Of a DNA stretch of 12,526 bases, positions 1 through 6,428 are shown piece by piece. The notes beneath the pieces were generated by a model. It was not told the origin of the DNA. It saw nothing but the letters and a program-made list of their open reading frames with translations, and searched no databases. Origin of the DNA: GCA-003244245 sp035997545 (GTDB lineage: Bacteria; Actinomycetota; Actinomycetes; Mycobacteriales; Pseudonocardiaceae); contig DASYIL010000305.1 of NCBI GenBank assembly GCA_035997545.1, forward strand, positions 1 through 12,526. The letters run 5' to 3'. How positions within the stretch are numbered: the stretch's first letter is position 1; each line of letters begins with the position of its first letter. Made by a program: the position numbers and the translations under genes.

Positions 1-182
1 GATCACGGTTCGAAACCGGTTCAAGATACGTTTCGCCTCCGCCCCACCGGTAGCCGACTCGGCAAGGCGCAGCTTGCTGCCGGTTGCCGGGGGTCCACGC
101 CCGCGTACATGAGCACCTGGAAGGAGTTCCCGCGCCGCCGAATGTGCTTGCGTTCCCGGCCTCTCGCCAGCTTCTTGACCAT
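1..182 (-). pseudogene. Tyrosine recombinase (phage-type integrase), N-terminal part, frameshifted and cut by window edge
   Basis: Read leftward from ATG at 182, the product has a basic N-terminus, then RRRGNSFQVLMYAGVDP, the first beta-strands of the N-terminal arm-type DNA-binding domain of actinobacterial integrases. After that the frame fails at a run of five C (coding strand) at 89-93. One frame over, the protein resumes as ATGSKLRLAESATGGAEAK and RILNRFRTVI, the expected next part of the family. The frame breaks at this run, so the gene is either dead or carries a sequencing error. The catalytic domain (R...HxxR...Y) would lie beyond position 1 and cannot be judged. A stop codon lies in frame upstream of the ATG and there is no good ribosome site. 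The tRNA-like structure at 241-298 sits just upstream in the same orientation, the usual arrangement for an integrase next to its attachment site. The family call is from recognition of the N-terminal pattern only. Confidence 0.6.
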
Positions 183-190
183 GACTTTCG

Positions 191-206
191 TTTGACATTA
201 ATCAAA
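191..206. promoter_or_regulatory. Small AT-rich inverted repeat upstream of the integrase
   Basis: TTTGA and TCAAA face each other across six bases in an AT-rich patch that stands out from the GC-rich surroundings. It ends 9 bp before the integrase start codon, so it could be an operator or part of the integrase promoter. No convincing -35/-10 pair is visible on the integrase strand. Confidence 0.25.
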
Positions 207-240
207 AAGATCCATGGTTCGGGGCCGCAGCAGGTGATAG

Positions 241-298
241 TGGAGCCGACGCGGGGACTCGAACCCCGAACCTTCCACTTGGAAGGCGCCCCATCGGC
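241..298 (-). tRNA. tRNA-like structure or degenerate tRNA with encoded CCA; possible integration site
   Basis: On the minus strand the 3' part is a very good tRNA end: a five-pair T stem (CGGGG/CCCCG) around the loop TTCGAGT, a seven-base acceptor strand CGTCGGC, discriminator T and an encoded CCA at 243-241. GCCGATG at 298-292 pairs along all seven acceptor positions with one G-T wobble. Between them is a six-pair hairpin, CCTTCC-AAGT-GGAAGG. This minimal version is only 58 nt and has no D arm. Alternatively, a D-loop-like CTGGTAGAG at 319-311 suggests a longer class II tRNA in which that hairpin is the variable arm, but then neither the acceptor nor a five-pair anticodon stem forms. A third reading is the 3' half of a tRNA (CTTCCAA would be a Gly-UCC anticodon loop) left by element insertion. 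Amino acid identity is not assigned. Confidence 0.4.
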
Positions 299-645
299 GT
301 TGACACCGTCCTCTACCAGCGACTCTATTCGTCTTGACGATCACACGGGTATGTCATGGCTACACCAGTTCACAGCGTTTCGTGTCACGAGTGGTGTCAT
401 GACCGACGACGGGACGGGTCGCGAACCGGACGTGACTGATCAAGGAAACACCAGCACGCAACCGGGAGGGGAACCGTGACGTCGGGTACTGACCGCCCCT
501 GTGCCGCTGCCCGCCTGACAGGTCTCCTGAGCCGTAGTGGCGAGGCTGCCGTGCTCATGGCTGGTAACCGGACGTTTCCGGGCATCACACTCACCAAACT
601 GAGCGTTTCCGGGACGGGTGCCGCCGAGGCCGTGCTGCGCGGCCG
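299..645. other. Gap with no convincing gene; two spaced direct repeats
   Basis: No protein family is recognisable here. Two short rightward frames overlap as GTGA: a 26-codon frame from 399, and one from 476 with a good site (GGGAGGGG) before GTG. The second runs to 844, antisense into ssb, and resembles nothing I know, so neither is called. The 10-mer CGTTTCCGGG occurs at 573-582 and again at 604-613, 31 bp apart, about three helical turns. Confidence 0.3.
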
Positions 646-676
646 GGGTGATCCCCCACGGGAGAGGGGACCACCC
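646..676 (-). terminator. Hairpin downstream of ssb, probable terminator
   Basis: GGGTGATCCCC at 646-656 and GGGGACCACCC at 666-676 form an 11-pair stem with one G-U type mismatch and a nine-base loop. It lies about 12 bp beyond the ssb stop codon on the transcript side. There is no T run, which is common for hairpin terminators in high-GC actinobacteria. Confidence 0.5.
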
Positions 677-687
677 AGGCGGCCGGG

Positions 688-1101
688 TCAGAACGGCGGC
701 GCGTCGTTATCGGCGGGCCGGTCTGCGTCACCGTTGGTGCGCTTGGCGTGGTCGACCTTGACGGTGGCGAACTTTAGCGAAGCGCCGATGTCGTCGACGT
801 CGAGCTCCAGCATGGTGCGCTTGTCACCGTCGCGGGTCTCGTAGTTGTTGGGCCGCAGTCGACCGGTGACCACCACGCGGGCACCTCGGGTGAGGCTCTC
901 CGCGACGTTCTCCGCGGTCGTACGCCAGACGGTGCACCGCATGAAGATGGCCTCACCGTCAACCCAGCCACCACTGGACTTGTCGAACCTGCGGGGAGTC
1001 GCCGCCACGGTGAAGTTGGCCACCGCGGTACCGGTAGGAGTGAACCGAAGATCGGGGTCGCTGGTCAGGTTGCCGGTGATAGGGAGGGTCGTCTCGTTCA
1101 T
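688..1101 (-). CDS. ssb: Single-stranded DNA-binding protein, accessory type
   Basis: This 137-residue protein has the OB fold typical of bacterial SSB: an N-terminal strand with GNLTSDPDLRFTPTGTAVAN, then NFTVA, a central FMRCTVWR, GARVVVTGRLR and a final LDVDDIGASL. A short polar linker follows and the acidic tail ends DNDAPPF, a variant of the DDDIPF tip that recruits replication and repair proteins. It would coat single-stranded DNA as a tetramer. The start ATG has AGGAG eight bases upstream. The chromosomal ssb of actinobacteria lies between rpsF and rpsR; none of these is nearby. Together with the integrase and tRNA-like site, this suggests a copy belonging to a mobile element, where such proteins help during transfer or replication. 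The gene is complete and a hairpin terminator follows it. Family identity is certain; the mobile role is inferred. Confidence 0.93.
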   Translation of the reverse strand: MNETTLPITGNLTSDPDLRFTPTGTAVANFTVAATPRRFDKSSGGWVDGEAIFMRCTVWRTTAENVAESLTRGARVVVTGRLRPNNYETRDGDKRTMLELDVDDIGASLKFATVKVDHAKRTNGDADRPADNDAPPF

Positions 1102-1381
1102 GATCGGGTCTCCTGGTGCTCGGTGGTCTGGGGAACGCGGCTTGCCTCAGTGGGACGGGAGGGGGTCCGGTAAGGACGGCGGGTTCTGACTCGGCCACCC
1201 GGGTGTGATCGCGCAGCGACCCCGTCAGGGCCTTGTCTCACCCGGGTGGCCGGGTCAGGTTCATCGGCGCTTGCCCACTCGCGTTCTGCTGACCTTCGGG
1301 CGATGAGCCGTCTCGCCCCGGTTCGGCGCCCCCCATATCTCAGCCTCGGCCGCGGCGTCCGCAAGTAGCTTCCGGCCTGGA
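1102..1381. other. Gap upstream of ssb, holds a large inverted repeat
   Basis: This 280 bp stretch has no recognisable gene. An arginine-rich minus-strand frame ends overlapping the ssb start as ATGA, but its composition looks like a chance reading of GC-rich DNA. The main feature is the inverted repeat listed separately, which places possible regulatory or origin DNA about 85 bp upstream of ssb. Confidence 0.3.
1187..1257. repeat. 22-bp inverted repeat with self-palindromic arms
   Basis: The arm at 1187-1208 pairs with 1236-1257 with two imperfections, around a 27 bp spacer; the inner 13 bases (GGCCACCCGGGTG at 1193-1205 and CACCCGGGTGGCC at 1239-1251) pair perfectly. Each arm contains the palindrome CACCCGGGTG, so each can also fold alone, and the two copies form a direct repeat. 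Such nested symmetry suits a dimer-binding operator, a cruciform or an origin or transfer site. Function is unknown. Confidence 0.55.
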
Positions 1382-1850
1382 GTGACTCATACGCTCGGCC
1401 TCTGCAGTGGGTTCCGCTGCGACGGCGGTGTTGTCCTTCCAGGGGCGCACATCGGCGGCCAGCTGGACTGTCGTGAAACCATCCTTACCGCCAACGGCTG
1501 TGTGTTGAGCGCCGAGCGGTTAGCCGTCGGCGGCAGCATGTTCTTGTCGAAGGCTGAGTTCATCGGTGACGTGCGGCTGTAGCGCGCCCACATCGGCGGG
1601 CGCTGGTCTGCAAGGAGGCCAAATTTCTCTCACGACCACGGCCGCGCAGTGACCGCTGACTAGCTGGTCGTCAACACAGGCCTGTTCCTGCGGAAGGCGG
1701 AGTTCACCGGTGAGGCGCGACTACACAGCGCCCACATCGCCGGCGAACTGAACCGCATCGAGGCCAAATTCACCGACCAGCACGGTGATGCCTGGTCCTC
1801 CGACGGCCTGGGCGTCGACTCCGACATGGTCCTGGAAAAGGCCGCCCAGT
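1382..1850 (+). pseudogene. Fragment of a beta-helix repeat protein ('AHIGGQL' type), multiple stops
   Basis: Three degenerate repeat units can be read in one frame: GAHIGGQLDCRETILT with LAVGGSMFLSKAEFIGDVRL, then RAHIGG followed by a corrupted stretch, then LFLRKAEFTGEARLHSAHIA with GELNRIEAKF. This spacing (AHIGGQL, then LxVGGSMF, then AEFxGDVRL) is typical of long repeat proteins of actinobacteria often annotated as membrane-associated oxidoreductases or pentapeptide-repeat-like; their function is not established. In-frame stops occur at 1580-1582 and near 1666. The middle unit fits the repeat in another frame ('LVCKEAKF'), pointing to indels that cancel out. Both ends are missing: full-length relatives have many more units. 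It is a remnant, not an expressed gene. The following 247 bp up to the cupin gene show nothing recognisable. Confidence 0.65.
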
Positions 1851-2097
1851 CACGCCGTAGACGTTCTGCCACATGCCCGCAGTTCGGAAGCCCTCGTCCC
1901 CGGCCTCGGGAACTGTCGGCTCGACGGGACGCAGCGGTCCCGGCTGGGGTGAAGGTCGCAACGCCAGTGTTCACTGCAGCGGCCGGCGGTTCACTTCCCG
2001 GCCGATTACCCGCGGCGAGTCTCGACGATGCTTGGACCGACGTGGCGCACGGTCGCTGCGGTTCAGGCCACCGCTTCGTCCGGACTAGCCTCCCTGC

Positions 2098-2655
2098 ATG
2101 GACACGATCGAACCGGGCGCAACACTGAACTGGCGCACCCAGGGCGTGCGGGTTGTCCCCGGCGACGCGCTGGACACCAACACCCCGCAGACACCGGGGA
2201 TGACCCGCGCCGCCGCGGTCACTCATGACCGGACGGGCTCGGAGAAGCTGTGGGCCGGGACCGTCACGATCCACCCCGGCGCGAAGACCGGGGCGCACCA
2301 TCACGGCGAGCTGGAGACCGTGATCTATGTGATCCGCGGCCGGGCCCGGATGCGGTGGGGCGAGCACCTCGAATTCACCGCCGAAGCCGGCCCGGGCGGG
2401 TTCATCTTCGTGCCGCCGTTCGTGCCGCACCAAGAGATCAACGCACTCGACGACGAGCCGCTGGAATGCGTGGTGACCCGCAGCGGACAGGAGCCGATCG
2501 TGGTCAACCTGGACATCGACGGGGTGGCCGAGCCCAACACGTGCCCTGGGTCGATCCAGCCCACCCGGTGGTCCACTGAACACCGTCAGACGTCCGGCAG
2601 AGGTGGTTTATCTGTGGCGCCCGAAAAGAATCAAATTCAACCTTCAGATCCGTAG
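2098..2655 (+). CDS. Cupin-domain protein with a C-terminal frameshift
   Basis: A small single-domain cupin. Motif 1, GAHHHGELETVIYVIRGR (about residues 65-82), supplies H67, H69 and E73, and motif 2, FIFVPPFVPHQEIN, supplies H111: the usual set for one metal ion in a beta-barrel. Close relatives in actinobacteria are about 160 residues and end in a W-V-D-P-x-H-P tail. Here the frame read from the ATG loses that tail after about residue 145 and runs on to 2655 with unrelated sequence. The expected ending (HVPWVDPAHPVVH, stop at 2577-2579) lies one frame over, as if one C had been lost from the C run at 2533-2535. The metal-binding core is intact, so it may still fold. The substrate is not predictable. 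No ribosome site is visible before the ATG. The following ~160 bp before the convergent tcmP hold no recognisable gene. Confidence 0.8.
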   Translation: MDTIEPGATLNWRTQGVRVVPGDALDTNTPQTPGMTRAAAVTHDRTGSEKLWAGTVTIHPGAKTGAHHHGELETVIYVIRGRARMRWGEHLEFTAEAGPGGFIFVPPFVPHQEINALDDEPLECVVTRSGQEPIVVNLDIDGVAEPNTCPGSIQPTRWSTEHRQTSGRGGLSVAPEKNQIQPSDP

Positions 2656-2814
2656 TTGTCCCGACCACGGCCGGACACGCAATCTCGCGTTCGAAAGAGA
2701 TCGTGCTGCGGGACACCACGGATGTCGCTCGGCATCCTGCCGCCGACAAATGCACACGGCTAACGTCGAGGAGGAGGCTCGGTGCACGGTGCGGCACGTC
2801 CTCATCGCGTGTCA

Positions 2815-3810
2815 CTAGCCCGGGCCCCGGATTATCTGGCCATAGGGAGGAACGGGCGGAGTGCGCTGGTAGGACTCATGGGCGCGCAGCGGCGCGTCTC
2901 TGGCCAGCTCCTCGTGCGTGAAAAGCGCGTTGAAACCGGCCTCCTGCTCCTTGCGGTCTCGGCGGCGGGCGCGCGCCTCCTGTCGCATCTTCGGGAACCG
3001 CTCGGCAGCCCTAAAGTAAACCGACTTCATGATCTTGTCGCCGACCTCGTGGTCAGTCGCGAAGATCATATCGTAGAGCGGGACGCCGTTGACGTTGGTC
3101 AAGCGCAGAGTGTGGGTGAAGCCGTAGCCCAGCGTCTTCTCCAGCCGCCAGCGCATGATATTGGTTAGCTCGTCGCGCGTACGCTCCGCGTCGAGGGCAC
3201 CCGACCGGCGCCCGTCGAGGACGGGTCGCTACGCGGTCGATCCAAACAGACGGGTGACTTGCTGCTCGGCGTGCTTTTGGTCGTGTGGGTTGAGGCTGTC
3301 GTTGACGACTCGCACGATCTGCGGGGAGGCGGGGAGCAGGAACGGTTCCACCTTCGTCTGTCTGGGCGCCTTATGCGCGGCCAGCGCCTCCAGCAGCTCC
3401 CAACGGGCCTCGACGCCCTCGGGGTCTATGAACGCGAACGTCGGTGACCACCGGTACGGCACGAGGGCGGCCAGCGCAGACTGCAGGGCGTCGTGGACCT
3501 CCCCGGCGTGCACGACCACGTCACGGTGTGGGAATTCGGCCCGGAAGGCCCCCTGGAGGCTTTGCGCCCGCTCTTGCCGAAGCTCGAAGCCGCGCACCAC
3601 GGTGAACGGCGGCTTAGTCTGCACAGCGCGCAGCAGACTCCCCTCAATTGGCCTGCCGGTGTCTCGGCTGATGTTCGTGGCCTGGCCGGCAAACAGGTCC
3701 AGGTAAACTGTGCTTTGCGCTTTCTTGCTCGCGGTGGTGAAAGCCGGCAGATACGCCGACAGCATGTCGAGCTTCCTCTCGGTCCAGAAGCCCCACGGCC
3801 GTTCCGCCAC
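2815..3810 (-). pseudogene. tcmP: Three-Cys-motif partner protein, interrupted by an amber codon
   Basis: Two blocks in the same frame make one TcmP-like protein. The first, from GTG at 3810, has PWGFWTERKLDMLSAYLPAF, the motif-I-like VYLDLFAG, and FAFIDPEG. It stops at TAG (3229-3231), where relatives carry tryptophan (LFG...WRP). After the stop the frame continues without a gap: RPVLDGRRSGALDAERTRDE, then MRWRLEKTLGYGFTHTLRL and NGVPLYDMIFATDHEVGDKI, the conserved C-terminal half. Together they give about 331 residues, close to family length. TcmP is known as the regular genomic partner of DUF5131 (Gp37/Gp68-like) proteins with a three-cysteine motif; its biochemical role is unclear. The DUF5131 gene lies 6 bp upstream in the same orientation, but truncated. 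A single TGG-to-TAG change explains the break, so it is either recent or suppressed. Confidence 0.8.
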
Positions 3811-3816
3811 CGTCCC

Positions 3817-4185
3817 TCACAGCCACCCGTCAACTGCAGCCGGATGCTGCGGTTGCTCGACCCGGTTGTCTAGCCCCCAGCGGGGACGTGCCAGCGGCAA
3901 GGCGTCCCACGTCCGGCCCTCCAGGTCCCGGCCGCCCGCCTTCGGCGTACGCCCGCCCCACTGCTTGAAGAAGAACGCGACTTCCGCTGCTGCGCATGCG
4001 TCACGCAGGTCCGCCACCCACGAGGCATCTACCGGGCGAGCTCGGTGCCCGCTCTCCCCGCCCGCGATCAGCCAGTCCACACCCTCCAGGTCCAGGCTCG
4101 GCAGCGAGCCAAGCGAGCCAGCTGACCGCTGTCTGTCAACAGCACCGGCCTTGTTCGTGGCGTATTTTTGGAAGGCAAATTCCAT
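3817..4185 (-). pseudogene. DUF5131 (phage Gp37/Gp68-like) C-terminal remnant
   Basis: From about 4115 downward the frame reads LPSLDLEGVDWLIAGGESG, ARPVDASWVADLRDACAAA and VAFFFKQWGGRTPKAGGR, followed by DLEGRTWDALP. This is the conserved C-terminal third of DUF5131 proteins (G-G-E-S-G, then F-F-K-Q-W-G, then L-D-G-R-x-W). Full members are about 240-300 residues and carry a three-cysteine motif in the N-terminal part; that part is absent. The 20-25 residues before the homology (from ATG at 4185) do not resemble the family, so a deletion or insertion junction lies near 4110-4130. It ends 6 bp before tcmP, the normal partner order. It is probably non-functional because the cysteine motif is lost. 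Confidence 0.72.
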
Positions 4186-4222
4186 GCCCTGGGAGAGGCA
4201 CTGTCAAATAATCCACTTGACA
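4179..4222. promoter_or_regulatory. Facing TTGACA boxes; possible leftward promoter and operator
   Basis: TGTCAAAT (4202-4209) and ACTTGACA (4215-4222) form an inverted repeat with one mismatch around five bases. Read leftward, TTGACA (4207-4202) is followed after exactly 17 bp by TGGAAT (4184-4179), a plausible sigma-70-type promoter pointing at the DUF5131/tcmP remnants. Read rightward, TTGACA has no good -10. The site lies between the end of the P450 gene and the damaged DUF5131 junction. Confidence 0.35.
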
Positions 4223-4260
4223 CAGAAAGACCCCGTTGAGGTTAGAGAGAGTTCCGTGAT

Positions 4261-5616
4261 TCAGGTCTGGCCGTTGGTGTGGTTCTGGTGGCGTGGTTCG
4301 GCGGTCATCGTCAGGTTGGCGGGGAAGTAGGTGGCGTGGGCCGCGGGCTGCGGGGGGCGGTTAGGGATGGGCCGCAGTCGCCAGTGGCTGGTGAGGGTTG
4401 CTAGGGCGAGGGTGGTCTCCGCGGTGGCGAAGGATTCGCCGATGCATTTCCGGGCGCCGGATCCGAAGGGTATGCACGTGCCGCGTCTGATGTCGTTGGC
4501 TTGTGTGGGTAGCCATCGGTCGGGGTCGATGGTGTCTGGTTCGGTGAACAGTCTCGGATCGTGGTGGAGGGCGTAGGGGCTGAAGAAGACATCGGCGCCG
4601 GCTGGGAGGTGGTGGCCGCCGAGGTCGACGTCGGTGACGGTCCGCCGGGTGAGTATCCACGCGGGCGGGTAGACGCGCAGGACCTCTTGGATGACCCGGC
4701 CGAGGTAGTGCAGCCGGGGAATGTCGTCCAGCCCCGCTGTCCGGCCGTCGAGGATGTCGTCGACCTCGGCGTGGATCCGTTTCTCGATGTCGGGGCGGGC
4801 ACCGAGAACATAGAAGGCCCAGGAGAGCGTGCTCATGGTGGTATCGACACCCGCTGCCATGATGGTCAGGACTTCATCATGGATCTGCTGGTCGCTCATC
4901 GACTCGCCGGTCTCCTCGTCGTGGGCGAGGAACAGCATCGAGAGGAGGTCACCGCGGTCGGTGTCCTGGGCACGGTAGTCGGTGATGACCTGGTCGATGG
5001 TGTCGTGCAGGTGTCGTAACGCGGCCTGGTAGCGCCGGTTCTCGGGGGTGGGGATCCGGTGGGGCCACGTGATCGGGAGAGCTACACGTTTGAAGATTCC
5101 CTTGAGTACCGTCGGCAGGGACTCTTGGAACGTGGCCACCACGTCGAGACCGGGGGTCTTGGAGAACAGGCACTTGCTCAGGACCGCGATGGTGAGCGCG
5201 GTCATCTCATGGTTCACGTCGAGAATCTGGCCCGGGCGCCACGAGGTAGACAGTGTCGCGACGACATCGGCCATGGTCGTGGCGTACGAGGCGAGGTGAG
5301 CGTGATGGAACGCCGGTTGCATCAGGCGCCGCTGACGGCGGTGGAAGGTTCCCTTGGAAGAAAGGAGCCCATTGCCGAGAAGGGGGGCAGCTGCTTCGAA
5401 GAGCGAACCGCCCTTGGCGAGTGCGTGGTACTGGGTGACCAGGACCTCTCGGGCGAGCTCGGGGGTGTTGACCAGGTAGGCGGGTTTGGTGCCGAGCCGG
5501 AAGACAACGACGTCGCCGCGGTCACGCGCGGACTCCAAGAACTTCAGCGGACGCAACGCGAACATGACGGCGTGACCGAGTAGGGGAACTCCACCAGACA
5601 TGGTCGGGGTTGGCAT
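4261..5616 (-). CDS. Cytochrome P450 (terpene oxygenase type), downstream copy
   Basis: A complete 451-residue P450, a heme monooxygenase that would use O2 and electrons from ferredoxin to oxidise the cluster's terpene. The proline-rich start leads to helix C HRRQRRLMQPAFH (residues ~92-104), the oxygen-activating I helix AAGVDTT (254-260), ExxR (E311, R314), the PERF-like DPDRW (364-368) and the heme loop FGSGARKCIG with ligand C391. The ATG at 5616 is chosen because GAGGA sits seven bases upstream; an ATG nine codons earlier has no such site. It is the last gene of the leftward operon, 61 bp after the ispG remnant. Its layout matches the other P450 of the cluster position for position (C391, E311, R314), pointing to duplication. 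The closest family feel is pentalenene/sesquiterpene oxygenases, but substrate cannot be assigned. Confidence 0.95.
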   Translation of the reverse strand: MPTPTMSGGVPLLGHAVMFALRPLKFLESARDRGDVVVFRLGTKPAYLVNTPELAREVLVTQYHALAKGGSLFEAAAPLLGNGLLSSKGTFHRRQRRLMQPAFHHAHLASYATTMADVVATLSTSWRPGQILDVNHEMTALTIAVLSKCLFSKTPGLDVVATFQESLPTVLKGIFKRVALPITWPHRIPTPENRRYQAALRHLHDTIDQVITDYRAQDTDRGDLLSMLFLAHDEETGESMSDQQIHDEVLTIMAAGVDTTMSTLSWAFYVLGARPDIEKRIHAEVDDILDGRTAGLDDIPRLHYLGRVIQEVLRVYPPAWILTRRTVTDVDLGGHHLPAGADVFFSPYALHHDPRLFTEPDTIDPDRWLPTQANDIRRGTCIPFGSGARKCIGESFATAETTLALATLTSHWRLRPIPNRPPQPAAHATYFPANLTMTAEPRHQNHTNGQT

Positions 5617-5677
5617 AGTCGATTCCTCAGCAGTCAAGAACATAAGCGGGCGGTGGCGTCAGCCAGCGGAACCGTCG

Positions 5678-6352
5678 TTATTGTTTCACCCTGCCATCGC
5701 CGTGTGACCAGTCTCTGTGGAGGACTTCGTTGAGGAGGGTGTGGACGATCTGGTGTTCGGGGACGGTTTTGATGATTTTGCCGCGGATGAAGATTTGGCC
5801 TTTGCCGTTGCCGGCGGAGACGCCGAGGTCGGCTTCGCGGGCTTCGCCGGGGCCATTGACCACACAGCCCATGACGGCGATGCGGAGTGGGACGGGGAAG
5901 CCGTCGAATGCGGCGGTGACTTGCTCGGTGAGGGTGTAGACGTCAACCTGGGCGCGCCCGCAGGAGGGGCAGGACACGATCTCGAGGTGGCGGGGTCGCA
6001 GGCCGAGGGATTCGAGGATCTGGTGGCCGACCTTCACTTCCTCGACGGGCGGGGCGGGCAGCGAGACCCGGAGGGTGTCACCGATCCCCTCGGCGAGCAG
6101 AACTCCGAACGCGACGGCGGACTTGATGGTGCCCTGGAAATGTGGTCCGGCTTCGGTGACGCCGAGGTGCATCTGCTGCAGTGTGGCGTCGATGTCGCAG
6201 GTGCGGGTGGTGGTCATGGACTGGACCGAGACCGGCGCGTCGCCCCCGACGGGTACACCGCCGACCATGACCTGGCGGGATACGCGCCGCCGCGGGGCCG
6301 GCAGGTTGGGCACAGCCGGCGGTGCGGGCATGCCCAGTTGCACAGTTGTCAT
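5678..6352 (-). pseudogene. ispG: IspG (GcpE) with large in-frame internal deletion
   Basis: IspG converts methylerythritol cyclodiphosphate to HMBPP using a 4Fe-4S cluster. Actinobacterial IspG is about 380 residues; this frame gives 224. The N-terminus is normal (VGGVPVGGDAPVSVQSMTTT, then DIDATLQQ at 54-60) and then jumps at residue 61 to HLGVTEAGPHFQGTIKSAVA, which normally follows some 150 residues later. Most of the TIM barrel that binds substrate is therefore missing. The reading frame is kept and the iron-sulfur domain is complete: C128 and C131 in SCPSCGR, C163 and E170 in MGCVVNGPGEA. ATG at 6352 has AAGGAG five bases upstream. It sits 76 bp after one P450 gene and 61 bp before the other, in the terpene operon. 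It cannot work alone; whether the Fe-S half retains a role is open. Labelled a pseudogene although the frame is open. Confidence 0.88.
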
Positions 6353-6428
6353 CACATCTCCTTGAAAGTGACCTTCCCCCGATGCGTGCTGGCGAGTCGT
6401 CGGATCTGCCCGCCCGGGGTGGGCGCGG

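Noticed and set aside
1..40. TTCGAAA loop resembling a tRNA T arm at the left end
   Set aside because: Only three stem pairs form, no acceptor or CCA follows, and the sequence is explained by the integrase reading frame.
476..844. Rightward frame with a good ribosome site after a GTGA overlap
   Set aside because: No recognisable family and its second half is antisense to ssb; kept only as a note in the gap entry.
1098..1364. Arginine-rich frame overlapping the ssb start
   Set aside because: Composition typical of chance readings, contains the large inverted repeat, and ssb has its own ribosome site.
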